From: Autumnicola tepida
Lineage (GTDB): Bacteria > Bacteroidota > Bacteroidia > Flavobacteriales > Flavobacteriaceae
Assembly (NCBI RefSeq): GCF_031846485.1
Contig: NZ_JAVRHQ010000007.1
Location: forward strand, 1-64,000
Reading direction: 5' to 3'
Length of the DNA: 64,000 bases
Below, piece by piece: positions 16,522-24,908 of the stretch. A program made the position numbers and the translations under genes. How positions within the stretch are numbered: position 1 is the first letter of the stretch; the number at the start of each line of letters is the position of its first letter. Under the pieces are notes generated by a model. That model had not been told where the DNA came from and ran no database searches. It saw only the letters and a program-made list of their open reading frames with translations.

Positions 16522-18204
16522 CTAATTTTTTCCCTTTTTTGCCCAGGAATCCCGCAGCGTTACGGTGCGGTTGAATACCTTTTTTTCTTCTTTTGAATCT
16601 TTGTCTACACAAAAATAGCCTATCCTCTGGAACTGGAAATGTTCATTAATGCCTGCCTCCTTCAGGCTTGGTTCCAGAAAGCCCGTAATAAGTTTTAAAG
16701 AATCCGGGTTAATAACATCTACAAAGTCCCTCTCCTTATCAGCATCAGGCACTTCTTCAGTAAAAAGCCGGTCATAAAGCCTCACTTCAGCTTCAAAAGC
16801 ATGTTTAACCGAAACCCAGTGCAGCGTGCCCTTCACCTTCCGCAGTGATTCGGGTGAGCCGCTGCCGCTTTTGCTTTTTGGATCGTATGTACAATGAATT
16901 TCCACAATATTACCTTCTTCATCTTTAACAACATCTTCTCCTTTGATGATATAGGCATTCTTAAGCCTTACTTCCTTGCCCAGGGTAAGGCGGAAGAATT
17001 TGCGATTAGCGCTTTCTTTAAAATCTTCCCTCTCAATATAAATTTCACGCGAAAAAGGGACCTGCCTGTAACCGGCACTTTCATCTTCCGGATTATTTTC
17101 GGCTTCCAGCCATTCCTCTTTTCCTTCCTCATAATTAGTGATAACCACTTTTACCGGGTCCAGAACGCCCATAACCCGCGGTGCGGTTTTATTAAGATCT
17201 TCCCGCACGCAAAATTCCAGGTGGGCAACATCAATAATATTCTCGCGCTTCCCTACCCCAATAGATTCCGCAAAATTCTTAATGGAAGCCGGTGTATAGC
17301 CCCTCCTGCGGAGTCCCGAAATGGTAGGCATCCTGGGATCGTCCCAGGAGGTCACGATTCCTCTTTCTACCAGTTGCAGCAATTTTCTCTTGCTTACCAC
17401 GGTATGGCTTAAATTTCTCCTGGCAAATTCCCTTTGTTTAGGTTTAAAGTCGCCGGGTTTACTAACTTTTTCAACAAACCAGTTGTACAGCTCCCTGTGC
17501 GGAAGGAATTCCAGTGTACAGAAAGAATGAGAAATCCCTTCAATAAAATCGCTTTCCCCGTGCGCCCAGTCGTACATTGGGTAAATTTTCCACTCGTCCC
17601 CGGTCCGGTGATGATTTTTATGCAGGCAACGGTACATTACCGGGTCCCGCATAAGCATATTGGGAGAAGCCATATCAATTTTGGCCCTAAGTACGTGTGC
17701 ACCTTCAGCGGTTTCCCCGTTCTTCATATTTTCAAAAAGCTCCAGGTTTTCTTCTGCGGAACGGTTTCTGTACGGGCTTTCCTTACCGGGCTCGGTAGGT
17801 GTTCCCTTCTGCTCTGCTATTTGTTCTGAAGCCTGGCTGTCTACATAAGCATTGCCATTTTTAATCATATCCACCGCCCAATCGTACAATTGTTGGAAAT
17901 AATCTGAAGCATAGCATTCATTTGCCCATTTAAAGCCCAGCCATTCCACATCCCGCTTAATGGCATCTACATAAGCACTTTCCTCTTTTATAGGGTTGGT
18001 GTCATCAAAACGCAAATTTACAGGGGCATTATACTTCTCCCCTAACCCAAAATTCAGGCATATGGAAGAGGCATGGCCAATATGCAGGTACCCGTTTGGC
18101 TCGGGAGGAAACCTGAATTTCAATTTCTCTTTGCTGTAATCAGATTTCAGGTCTTCTTCTATAATTTGCTCAATAAAATTGAGTGATCTCTTTACTTCAG
18201 ACAT
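16522..18204 (-). CDS. glnS: glutaminyl-tRNA synthetase
   Basis: Class I synthetase charging tRNA-Gln directly with glutamine. Length is 560 residues, as in other bacterial GlnRS. The HIGH motif is PPEPNGYLHIGHA (residues about 32-44) and the KMSKS-like motif is VVSKRKL (about 268-274). The two beta-barrel anticodon domains form the C-terminal 220 residues. A TAACTTTG box on the minus strand (18232-18225), about 20 nt before the ATG, is a likely -7 element. With gltX in the same window, both Glu and Gln pathways are direct, so no GatCAB amidation would be needed for tRNA-Gln. Confidence 0.97.
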   Translation of the reverse strand: MSEVKRSLNFIEQIIEEDLKSDYSKEKLKFRFPPEPNGYLHIGHASSICLNFGLGEKYNAPVNLRFDDTNPIKEESAYVDAIKRDVEWLGFKWANECYASDYFQQLYDWAVDMIKNGNAYVDSQASEQIAEQKGTPTEPGKESPYRNRSAEENLELFENMKNGETAEGAHVLRAKIDMASPNMLMRDPVMYRCLHKNHHRTGDEWKIYPMYDWAHGESDFIEGISHSFCTLEFLPHRELYNWFVEKVSKPGDFKPKQREFARRNLSHTVVSKRKLLQLVERGIVTSWDDPRMPTISGLRRRGYTPASIKNFAESIGVGKRENIIDVAHLEFCVREDLNKTAPRVMGVLDPVKVVITNYEEGKEEWLEAENNPEDESAGYRQVPFSREIYIEREDFKESANRKFFRLTLGKEVRLKNAYIIKGEDVVKDEEGNIVEIHCTYDPKSKSGSGSPESLRKVKGTLHWVSVKHAFEAEVRLYDRLFTEEVPDADKERDFVDVINPDSLKLITGFLEPSLKEAGINEHFQFQRIGYFCVDKDSKEEKKVFNRTVTLRDSWAKKGKN

Positions 18205-18295
18205 AACAGTGATTAAATAAAGCGCAAAGTTATCAAAAATAAGGTCTCTGTAAATATTCCCTGCTTATAAGAATCGTTAATTTTAAGCACATGAC

Positions 18296-18327
18296 TTTGA
18301 TTCTCTTGGCTGCAGAAGCTATCTTTG
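18296..18327 (+). promoter_or_regulatory. promoter of folB
   Basis: TTTG (18296-18299), a 20-nt spacer and TATCTTTG (18320-18327) form a textbook flavobacterial promoter. It overlaps the ATG at 18291 and therefore argues that translation begins downstream at TTG 18342. Confidence 0.8.
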
Positions 18328-18341
18328 CCAAAAACATTACT

Positions 18342-18698
18342 TTGGGAACAATAAAGCTTAAGAACATAAGGGTTTTTGCTTATCACGGCTGCCTGGACGA
18401 AGAAGGAAAAATTGGCAGCGATTACCGGGTAGATCTAAGCGTAAAGGGAGATTTATCTCACTCGTCTAAAACCGATGCCCTCGCAGACACTATAGATTAC
18501 GTGCACCTAAATAAAATTGTTAAGGAAGAAATGGCCATTCGTTCCAAACTACTTGAAAACGTGGCTGAACGGATTATTAACAGGACACTTGAGGAAATCC
18601 TGCTGGTACAGAAAGTAAAGGTGGAAGTTTCGAAGATAAATCCTCCCATAGGGGGCAATGTAGCCATGGTAACCGTTAGCAGGAGCAAATCCCGTTAG
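18342..18698 (+). CDS. folB: dihydroneopterin aldolase
   Basis: Folate-pathway enzyme converting dihydroneopterin to 6-hydroxymethyl-dihydropterin and glycolaldehyde. The product has 118 residues, normal for FolB. Typical segments are the N-terminal strand IKLKNIRVFAYHGCLDEEG and the C-terminal VSKINPPIGG, which holds the expected catalytic Lys. I start at TTG 18342 because a canonical promoter lies at 18296-18327 and the 17 residues upstream of the TTG do not look like FolB. The alternative ATG at 18291 falls upstream of that promoter. The tRNA-Cys gene follows with its own promoter. Confidence 0.88.
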   Translation: MGTIKLKNIRVFAYHGCLDEEGKIGSDYRVDLSVKGDLSHSSKTDALADTIDYVHLNKIVKEEMAIRSKLLENVAERIINRTLEEILLVQKVKVEVSKINPPIGGNVAMVTVSRSKSR

Positions 18699-18701
18699 AT
18701 T

Positions 18702-18735
18702 TTTGATTGCAGAAAATAAAATTTTATTACATTTG
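18702..18735 (+). promoter_or_regulatory. promoter of tRNA-Cys
   Basis: TTTG (18702-18705), a 22-nt spacer and TACATTTG (18728-18735), ending 11 nt before the mature 5' end of the tRNA. Confidence 0.75.
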
Positions 18736-18746
18736 CCAACCGTAAC

Positions 18747-18817
18747 GGCATCGTGGCCGAGTGGCTAGGCAGAGCTCTGCAAAAGCTTGTACAGCGGTTC
18801 GAATCCGCTCGATGCCT
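18747..18817 (+). tRNA. tRNA-Cys (GCA)
   Basis: A 71-nt cloverleaf. The 7-bp acceptor stem GGCATCG/CGATGCC is perfect, with discriminator T. The anticodon loop CTGCAAA reads GCA (Cys) on a GAGCT/AGCTT stem. The T-arm is AGCGG-TTCGAAT-CCGCT. CCA is not encoded (the following bases are CAA). It has its own promoter and a hairpin terminator. Confidence 0.95.
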
Positions 18818-18822
18818 CAAAG

Positions 18823-18850
18823 AAGCTTCCTTAAAAAGGGAGCTTTTTTT
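18823..18850 (+). terminator. terminator after tRNA-Cys
   Basis: AAGCTTCC and GGGAGCTT pair with one mismatch around a 7-nt loop, followed by seven T. It begins 6 nt after the tRNA. Confidence 0.8.
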
Positions 18851-18892
18851 GTACCTGCCAATCTGAAAATCTACAAGAATTAAAAATCTTTT

Positions 18893-19105
18893 TTATTTCC
18901 TCTCGTTTTCTTTGCGGGTAAGTACAAAATATATCACATAAAACCAGCTGAAAAAAGCATGGATAACTGCCAGCAGTACGGATTTGTTCCTTTCCCAGGA
19001 GGTCACCCCGGCAATTACGCTTCCCAGGCCAATGCCATTGTTGATAACTGTCTGTTTGGTACTTTCATCTACATTTACCTGACTGTAACATTCATAAGCC
19101 ACCAA
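18893..19105 (-). CDS. small membrane protein with uncertain start
   Basis: A coding frame of at least 70 codons with two probable membrane segments (VINNGIGLGSVIAGVTSW and LLAVIHAFFSWFYVIYFVL) and a basic tail. I do not recognise the family. The frame has no ATG: it begins with GTG (19102) or TTG (19105) and stays open further upstream. An ATG at 19140 is in another frame, and one extra A in the A5 run just after it would join it to this frame, giving a plausible N-terminus MQKTFYSVPFIPLV. The 5' end may therefore carry a frameshift or sequencing error. It lies 46 nt after the LysE-type gene and is convergent with tRNA-Cys. Confidence 0.5.
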   Translation of the reverse strand: MVAYECYSQVNVDESTKQTVINNGIGLGSVIAGVTSWERNKSVLLAVIHAFFSWFYVIYFVLTRKENERK

Positions 19106-19151
19106 AGGAATAAAAGGAACAGAATAAAAGGTTTTTGCATAATATAATTTA

Positions 19152-19871
19152 TTACTCCAGATAGTTTTCTATCCGGCCCACGCTGTCATTGGGTGTAATA
19201 GTTTCTATCTGATCTTTGATTTCACTCGCCTGATTAGGAAAGGCTCCCTGAAAAATAAGTATGCAACCAAAAAAAATAAGAAGGATACTTATGCCTTTTT
19301 TCATCCTGTAAATACGATTGGGAGTCAGTTTTCGGTTAAGCTTTTTTGCAAGTAGGATTTTGGCAACATCCACAATAAGATAAGTAACAATAACCGAAGC
19401 AAAGAAAATCAGGATCCTGTTTGTCTGCATTCCCATTTTTGGGGTAAAAACGATTACCAGTCCAAGCCAGAAACCCAGGACCCCAACATTTATAAAATTC
19501 AGCAGAAATCCTTTTGCAGAAAGGCCAAAGTAATCACTTTTGCTTAATTTTCTTATTTCAGGAGTTTCCTCTTCTTCCCTTTTAAATACTTTTTTGGTCT
19601 GGATAAAGCTCATAAGGCCGTAAGTAGTGAGAATCGCACCACCAAAGATAAAAAGCGCGGGATCATCTTTAATGGAATCCAGGAGTTTGTTGGTACTGAA
19701 ATAAGCGATCAACAAGAATATAATATCTGCCAGAATAACCCCAATATCCAGGGCAAAAGCTGCCCTAAAACCTTTTATGGCAGCGGTTTCCAGCAATACA
19801 AAAAAGACAGGTCCAAACAAAAAGGCAAGAAAAAAGCCCAGAGGTACACCCGCTAAAATATCCTGTAACAT
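19152..19871 (-). CDS. LysE-family exporter
   Basis: A 239-residue inner-membrane protein with about six membrane helices. The N-terminal PLGFFLAFLFGPVFFVLLETA segment is the LysE/RhtB signature (G-x-x-GP-x-x). Family members export amino acids or related small molecules; the substrate here is unknown. A charged cytoplasmic loop (KKVFKREEEETPEIRKLSK, about residues 92-110) separates the helices as usual. A TACCTTTG box on the minus strand (19896-19889) is 17 nt before the ATG. A small membrane-protein gene follows. Confidence 0.85.
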   Translation of the reverse strand: MLQDILAGVPLGFFLAFLFGPVFFVLLETAAIKGFRAAFALDIGVILADIIFLLIAYFSTNKLLDSIKDDPALFIFGGAILTTYGLMSFIQTKKVFKREEEETPEIRKLSKSDYFGLSAKGFLLNFINVGVLGFWLGLVIVFTPKMGMQTNRILIFFASVIVTYLIVDVAKILLAKKLNRKLTPNRIYRMKKGISILLIFFGCILIFQGAFPNQASEIKDQIETITPNDSVGRIENYLE

Positions 19872-19901
19872 AGATCAAGTATGTACTGCAAAGGTAAAAC
19901 T

Positions 19902-20573
19902 TTAGTTTTTGCTGATCACTTTGCCGCCAAAAAGTGTTTGTTTGTCTATTACTTCGGGATTTCCGTAAACGTTCACTACTCCCCCGGCACGCACTTTAGC
20001 AACAACTTGCTTAGAGGCATTTATATCTGCCACCCCGCCCGCACTAATGTCTACATTGGTATTACGGCTGCGAAGGTTGCCACCATAAAATTTTCCGCCT
20101 GCCCTGATACTTATCTCCTGATGACCAGCAGTTCCTTCCACATCTATTTCCCCACCTGTTACCGCTTTGGCTGTTAATTGATTTACTTCAATATTAGCAT
20201 GAATTTCAGCTCCTTCCTGGGATTCCAGTTCCAGGTTTCCCTGTTTAACAGGATTTTGAATCCTGATGGTGGCATTTTGAACAGCACTTAGCTTATGTAT
20301 TTCCGTATAAAAAACTTTTATATGAACATCTTCATCTTTCCAGATGTTATCAATGCTTTTTTTAATCTTCAGTACACCGTTTCTGACTTCAAACTCCACA
20401 TCTTCCCTGTTTTCCCCGGTAACCACAGCTTTATTTACATTGGATTTGCTAAGGGTAATCTGCAGTCCATTGGAAACTTTTAGTTCTTCAAAATTATCAA
20501 GATTATGAACTACTTCCTGTGCCAGCCCTATGGAACCACAGAGAAGGGTTAAAACAACTAGTAAATTTTTCAT
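19902..20573 (-). CDS. GIN-domain (DUF2807) secreted protein
   Basis: A 223-residue exported protein. The signal peptide MKNLLVVLTLLCGSIGLAQ is at the chosen ATG (20573); an ATG 10 codons earlier would spoil it and overlap rnr. The mature part is a repetitive beta-solenoid-like sequence with many short Val/Ile strands (e.g. ISAGGVADINAS and VRAGGVVNVYG), the pattern of the head GIN / DUF2807 family. Function is unknown; many are adhesin-like or envelope-associated. It follows rnr with a 7-nt gap and is probably co-transcribed with it. Confidence 0.8.
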   Translation of the reverse strand: MKNLLVVLTLLCGSIGLAQEVVHNLDNFEELKVSNGLQITLSKSNVNKAVVTGENREDVEFEVRNGVLKIKKSIDNIWKDEDVHIKVFYTEIHKLSAVQNATIRIQNPVKQGNLELESQEGAEIHANIEVNQLTAKAVTGGEIDVEGTAGHQEISIRAGGKFYGGNLRSRNTNVDISAGGVADINASKQVVAKVRAGGVVNVYGNPEVIDKQTLFGGKVISKN

Positions 20574-20580
20574 TAAAAAA

Positions 20581-22782
20581 TCATTTATTTTCATATTCCT
20601 CACGAGATCCCAACAAAGTAAGGTCCAATTGCCGCTTAAGTAAATCGGCGTTTTTTACGCGCACGTAAACTTCATCTCCAAGCTGATATGTTTTTTTGGA
20701 TTTTCTTCCCACAACTGCATAATGCTCAGCATCAAATTCATAATGATCATCCTTTAGATCCCTAAGCCTTACCATTCCTTCGCACTTGTTTTCTTCAATT
20801 TCAACAAATATCCCCCATTCTGTCACTCCTGAAAGCACGCCAAGAAAATCCTCATTTTGATGATCCTGCATAAACTTCACCTGCATGTACTTTATAGAAT
20901 CCCTTTCCGCATTTGTGGCGAGGTTTTCCATTTCACTGCTGTGGTGGCATTTTTCATCGTACTCTTCTTCATTTGCTGAAGGCTGATCCTCCAGGTACCG
21001 CTGCAGCAACCTATGAACCATAACATCTGGATAACGCCTTATAGGAGAAGTAAAGTGTGTATAATAATCGAAGGCCAGGCCGTAATGCCCAATATTCCCG
21101 GTGCCATAATAGGCCTTGCTCATGGTTCTTATGGTAAGCGTATCTACCAGGTTTTGCTCTTTTTTCCCCTGAACATCTTCCAGTAAGGAATTTAGCGAAG
21201 AAGACACCGTTTTCCTGTCTTTCAAATTTAATTTATGACCAAATTTAGCCACCAAAGTTTGAAGGGAGGCGAGTTTTGTATCGTCCGGTTCATCATGGCA
21301 TCGGTAAACAAAAGTTTTCTTAGGCTGCATCTTTCCTATGAATTCCGCTACTTTTCTATTGGCCAGCAACATAAATTCCTCAATTAACTTGTTGGCTTCT
21401 TTAGCAGTTTTGAAGAAAACCCCAACCGGTTCGTTTTCCTCATCAAGCTTAAATTTAACTTCAACTTTATCAAAAGAAATCGCTCCTTCCCGCATTCGCC
21501 TGGACCGCATAATTTTTGCCAGATCGTTTAGCTGAAGAATAGCTTCCACGATGTTATCATCTGTTTTATAAGCCTTATCCTGAATGGAAATATCTTCAGG
21601 AATATCTCCCGATTTGGTTTCTATAATATGCTGGGCTTCTTCATAGGCAAAGCGGGCATCAGAATAGGTTACTGTTCTTCCAAACCACTGATTTTTTACG
21701 TTAGCATTTTTATCAATTTCAAAAACGGCTGAAAAAGTATACTTTTCTTCATGAGGGCGTAAAGAACAGGCGTTGTTGGAAAGAATTTCCGGTAACATTG
21801 GCACTACACGATCTACAAGATAGACAGAAGTTGCCCTTTCATAAGCTTCTTCATCCAGGATGGTATTCCTCTGCAGGTAGTGGGAAACATCTGCTATATG
21901 GATCCCAACCTCAAAATTGCCATTTTCAAGCCTCTTAAAACTTAGGGCATCATCAAAATCTTTAGCGTCTTTTGGATCTATGGTAAAAGTAAGATCCTTT
22001 CGCATGTCCCTTCTTTTGCTAATTTCGGATTCCTGGATAGAGGTATCCAATTTATTTGCAAATTCTTCCACTTCTTTCGGGAATTCATGCGGAAGTCCGT
22101 ACTGGGCAAGAATGCCATGAATTTCGGTATGATGTTCTCCCGGGGTACCAAGGACTTTGGTTATTTTTCCAAAAGGAGAGTCTGCTTTTGCCGGCCATTC
22201 TTCAAATTCGACGACCACTTTATCTCCATTTTTGGCGTCAGCAATTTTGTTACGCTGTACAAAAATGTCTGTATACATTTTGGTATCATCTATTTTAACA
22301 AAACCAAAATCCTTTTTCAGGTCCAGGATTCCAACAAATTCCGTTCTTTTTCTTTTTAAAATTTTAGTTACTTCCCCTTCAGATTTTTTTCTTCTGCGCT
22401 TGTTATAAATATAAATTTCAACTTCATCTCCATGAAAAGCGGTATTAAGGCAGTTTTGAGGAATAAAAACGTCATCTTCCAGCTCATCAACAAGTACATA
22501 ACCATATCCCTTGCTGGTCATATCCAGTTTACCCTTATAATAACTGGCGCTGGCTTCAATTTGGTATTTCCCTCGTTCAACCTGCGCGATTTCTTTTTTA
22601 GCGGTAAGCTGAGCGAGCTGCTTAGTGATCTGATTGCGGCTGCTGGGGTCGTCTACGCCAAGTATGGAAGCAATTTGTTTGTAATTGTATGTTTTACCTG
22701 AATTTTTTCTGAGAATATCTAATATTTTCTTGGATAAGTTTCCAATCTTCTGTGAGGGATTCTTTTTCTTCTTTTTCTTCAT
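20581..22782 (-). CDS. rnr: ribonuclease R
   Basis: A 3'-5' exoribonuclease that degrades structured RNA. It has 733 residues: a Lys-rich N-terminus, a winged-helix region (about 15-80), cold-shock OB domains (about 80-230), the RNB catalytic domain (about 250-590) with the acidic metal cluster DPKDAKDFDDALS, and a C-terminal S1 domain (GVLSGVTEWGIFVEIEENKC). All parts are intact. It is first in a unit with the GIN protein. The upstream gap to the next gene (22783-23021) is AT-rich. Confidence 0.96.
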   Translation of the reverse strand: MKKKKKKNPSQKIGNLSKKILDILRKNSGKTYNYKQIASILGVDDPSSRNQITKQLAQLTAKKEIAQVERGKYQIEASASYYKGKLDMTSKGYGYVLVDELEDDVFIPQNCLNTAFHGDEVEIYIYNKRRRKKSEGEVTKILKRKRTEFVGILDLKKDFGFVKIDDTKMYTDIFVQRNKIADAKNGDKVVVEFEEWPAKADSPFGKITKVLGTPGEHHTEIHGILAQYGLPHEFPKEVEEFANKLDTSIQESEISKRRDMRKDLTFTIDPKDAKDFDDALSFKRLENGNFEVGIHIADVSHYLQRNTILDEEAYERATSVYLVDRVVPMLPEILSNNACSLRPHEEKYTFSAVFEIDKNANVKNQWFGRTVTYSDARFAYEEAQHIIETKSGDIPEDISIQDKAYKTDDNIVEAILQLNDLAKIMRSRRMREGAISFDKVEVKFKLDEENEPVGVFFKTAKEANKLIEEFMLLANRKVAEFIGKMQPKKTFVYRCHDEPDDTKLASLQTLVAKFGHKLNLKDRKTVSSSLNSLLEDVQGKKEQNLVDTLTIRTMSKAYYGTGNIGHYGLAFDYYTHFTSPIRRYPDVMVHRLLQRYLEDQPSANEEEYDEKCHHSSEMENLATNAERDSIKYMQVKFMQDHQNEDFLGVLSGVTEWGIFVEIEENKCEGMVRLRDLKDDHYEFDAEHYAVVGRKSKKTYQLGDEVYVRVKNADLLKRQLDLTLLGSREEYENK

Positions 22783-22970
22783 TTGTATGTATAATTGATA
22801 AAATTACAGCTTAAAAGTTACATTTTACATCTTTGAATGTAAAGTTTTAAAGGTGTAAAGTCTTTTAATGATATCATATTAATATCTGAGTCTTATTTTC
22901 GAAAGAATGAATAATTACGCTTTAGGATAAAATAAATTTCTAAAACGTTATTAAAAACTTAAAATTTTCA

Positions 22971-22978
22971 TAAATTTG
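22971..22978 (+). promoter_or_regulatory. putative -7 element upstream of small membrane protein
   Basis: TAAATTTG matches TAnnTTTG and lies 43 nt before the ATG of the 56-codon frame. No clear -33 TTG was found at the expected distance. Confidence 0.35.
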
Positions 22979-23021
22979 TTCTCTAACGTACTCCCCCAGG
23001 ACGTTTATTAAAAACTAACTT

Positions 23022-23192
23022 ATGGGCTTGAGTAAACCAAATAGGATTTCAATCTTATTCTTCTTTATCTTTTTTATTGGGGTAGTCGGTTTTACCGCAT
23101 ACATCAATTTTTCCCTCAATAAAAAACAATGTGCCAGTTCACTTCTTTCATCTGAAGATGTGCGCACTACCTCTTTAACAATTCAGCATTAA
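23022..23192 (+). CDS. small membrane protein (56 aa)
   Basis: An ATG-started frame of 56 codons ending in TAA. After a short basic start (MGLSKPNR) there is one strongly hydrophobic helix (residues 9-29, ISILFFFIFFIGVVGFTAY), then a polar tail with one Cys. The layout fits a type II single-pass membrane microprotein. It lies between rnr and a DUF2007 gene, 34 nt before the latter, on the same strand. No known family is recognised and no function is assigned. Confidence 0.5.
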   Translation: MGLSKPNRISILFFFIFFIGVVGFTAYINFSLNKKQCASSLLSSEDVRTTSLTIQH

Positions 23193-23226
23193 ATCTTATC
23201 TTTAACGGGCTTGCTTACATGCCTTT

Positions 23227-23469
23227 ATGAAGAATTTTATCTGCCTGGCCACCTTTACCTATGCCCACGAATACCTGGTTATCCAGCCATTGTTAAACCA
23301 GGAAAATATACGCTACTTATTTGAAAACGAAACCCTTATCGGGTTATTTCCTTATTATTCCAACGCCTTTGGAGGTATTCGGCTTATGGTACATCCCGAA
23401 GATATTACCGAAGCAAAAAGAATACTTGATTCTTTCACTAAAGGTTCTTCCCATCTCAGGATCGTTTAG
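23227..23469 (+). CDS. DUF2007 domain-containing protein
   Basis: An 80-residue cytosolic protein. The core YEYLVIQPLLNQENI... then a strand and the end motif ...GGIRLMVHPEDITEAKRIL matches the DUF2007 (putative prokaryotic signal transducing protein) family, a ferredoxin-like alpha/beta fold also related to GlnB-like domains. No catalytic residues are known. The ATG at 23227 is the only good start. It may be co-transcribed with the 56-codon membrane protein just upstream. Confidence 0.75.
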   Translation: MKNFICLATFTYAHEYLVIQPLLNQENIRYLFENETLIGLFPYYSNAFGGIRLMVHPEDITEAKRILDSFTKGSSHLRIV

Positions 23470-23984
23470 TTGTTAACAGCTATATTATATTTATTTGTTT
23501 CTTCTTTTTTTAAAAATTAAAAATGGATGTTATTATAGGCTGTTAATTTGTGGAATAAAATTCTGGAGGAATATTTGTTTTTTCAGTTATAATCATTTGG
23601 TAACATCTTATCAACAGGTAAAGGAATTCCTAACTGCCTGACAGGCTTAAACTTTTAAGGTTTACTTAACAATTGTCCAATTTAAAATGTTAAGATTAAT
23701 TTTAATTCTTTTCTTTATTCCAGCTGTTCACAATTAAAATTTCGATGCTGATAACTCCCTAAAAAATCCCTGAGTTATTTTTTGATTATTTCATTCTGAT
23801 TTTAGTATTGAAATTATTCCTCACTCCTGCAAATAAGATTGTAATTTTATCATCATGTGTTATTCACATGCTATTGTTATTTACAAATGCCTGGAATTAA
23901 AGGCTTTTTAAAAAGTAATTAACAATTGAAAAATGCGTGGTTAATAAGCCCTTTTTTTACCTTTGTTTCTATAAAATAGATAAG
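23470..23984. other. AT-rich intergenic region, weak oriC candidate
   Basis: About 515 bp without a credible gene. It is very AT-rich and contains two 9-mers one mismatch from the DnaA box TTATCCACA: TTATCAACA at 23608-23616 and TTATTCACA at 23860-23868. The second sits in a small hairpin CATGTG-TTATT-CACATG (23854-23870). A TACCTTTG box at 23958-23965 precedes rpiB and could be its -7 element. Nothing else is evident. Confidence 0.3.
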
Positions 23985-24425
23985 ATGAAAATAGCGATAG
24001 GAAACGATCATGCCGGTACCACTTACAAACAAAAAGTAGTGGAATACCTTGAAAACAAAGGGATTAAAGTTATTAACCATGGTACCAATTCTGAAGATAG
24101 CGTAGATTATCCCGATTTTGTTCATCCGGTGGCAAAAGATGTGGCGGATAAAAACGTGGATTTAGGCATTATAATTTGTGGGAGTGGAAACGGCGCTAAT
24201 ATGACGGCCAATAAACACGCTGAAATAAGATCTGCCCTTTGCTGGACTTCAGAGATTGCTGAACTTGCCCGCAGCCATAACAACGCGAATATTTTAAGCA
24301 TTCCCGCACGTTTTGTCTCGGTGCATCAGGCTGTTGATATGGTGGATACCTTTTTAAATACAGAATTTGAAGGAGGAAGACATCAGAAAAGAATTGATAA
24401 AATTCCGGTTAATAAATCCTGTTAA
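23985..24425 (+). CDS. rpiB: ribose-5-phosphate isomerase B
   Basis: Interconverts ribose-5-phosphate and ribulose-5-phosphate in the pentose phosphate pathway. From ATG 23985 the product has 146 residues, starting MKIAIGNDHAGTTYK as expected for RpiB. The active-site loop ICGSGNGANMTANK and the later HNNANILSIPAR are intact. An upstream in-frame start would add 16 non-conserved residues and is rejected. A TACCTTTG box lies 19 nt before the ATG. Confidence 0.95.
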   Translation: MKIAIGNDHAGTTYKQKVVEYLENKGIKVINHGTNSEDSVDYPDFVHPVAKDVADKNVDLGIIICGSGNGANMTANKHAEIRSALCWTSEIAELARSHNNANILSIPARFVSVHQAVDMVDTFLNTEFEGGRHQKRIDKIPVNKSC

Positions 24426-24464
24426 GGCAGCATTTAAGTTAAACAACGGAATCAAGAATAATTA

Positions 24465-24908
24465 ATGGAAATAGAAATAAAGGAATTCCCAGATCTTAAT
24501 CTAGAAGAATTATACGAGATCCTGCAGTTGCGATCTGAAATTTTTGTGGTAGAACAGGATTGTGTTTATCAGGATATAGATGGAAAAGATCAAAAAGCTC
24601 TACATATTTTAGGTAAAAAAGAGGGAAAAATCGTTGCCTATACCCGCTGTTTTGATAACGGTTTTTATTTTGAAGAAGCTGCTATAGGGCGTGTTCTTGT
24701 AAAGATGGAAGAGCGAAAGTATGGTTATGGACATAAAATAATGCAGGCTTCCATAGCAGCGATTAAAGAGCGGTTTAAAACCGAAAATATTAAATTATCT
24801 GCCCAGCAGTACCTTATTAAATTCTATGAAAGCCATGGCTTTTCAACAACCGGGGAAGGTTATCTGGAAGATGGTATTCCGCATATAGCCATGGTGAAAA
24901 CAAGCTGA
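24465..24908 (+). CDS. ElaA-like GNAT N-acetyltransferase
   Basis: A 147-residue acetyltransferase of the GNAT superfamily, using acetyl-CoA on an unknown amine. The N-terminal LYEILQLRSEIFVVEQDCVYQD is the ElaA signature. The acetyl-CoA loop is present as AIGRVLVKMEERKYGYGHKIM (Q/RxxGxG/A-like), and FYESHGF near the end is typical. It starts 39 nt after rpiB and ends exactly where the convergent S41 protease gene ends, with no base between the stop codons. Confidence 0.85.
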   Translation: MEIEIKEFPDLNLEELYEILQLRSEIFVVEQDCVYQDIDGKDQKALHILGKKEGKIVAYTRCFDNGFYFEEAAIGRVLVKMEERKYGYGHKIMQASIAAIKERFKTENIKLSAQQYLIKFYESHGFSTTGEGYLEDGIPHIAMVKTS

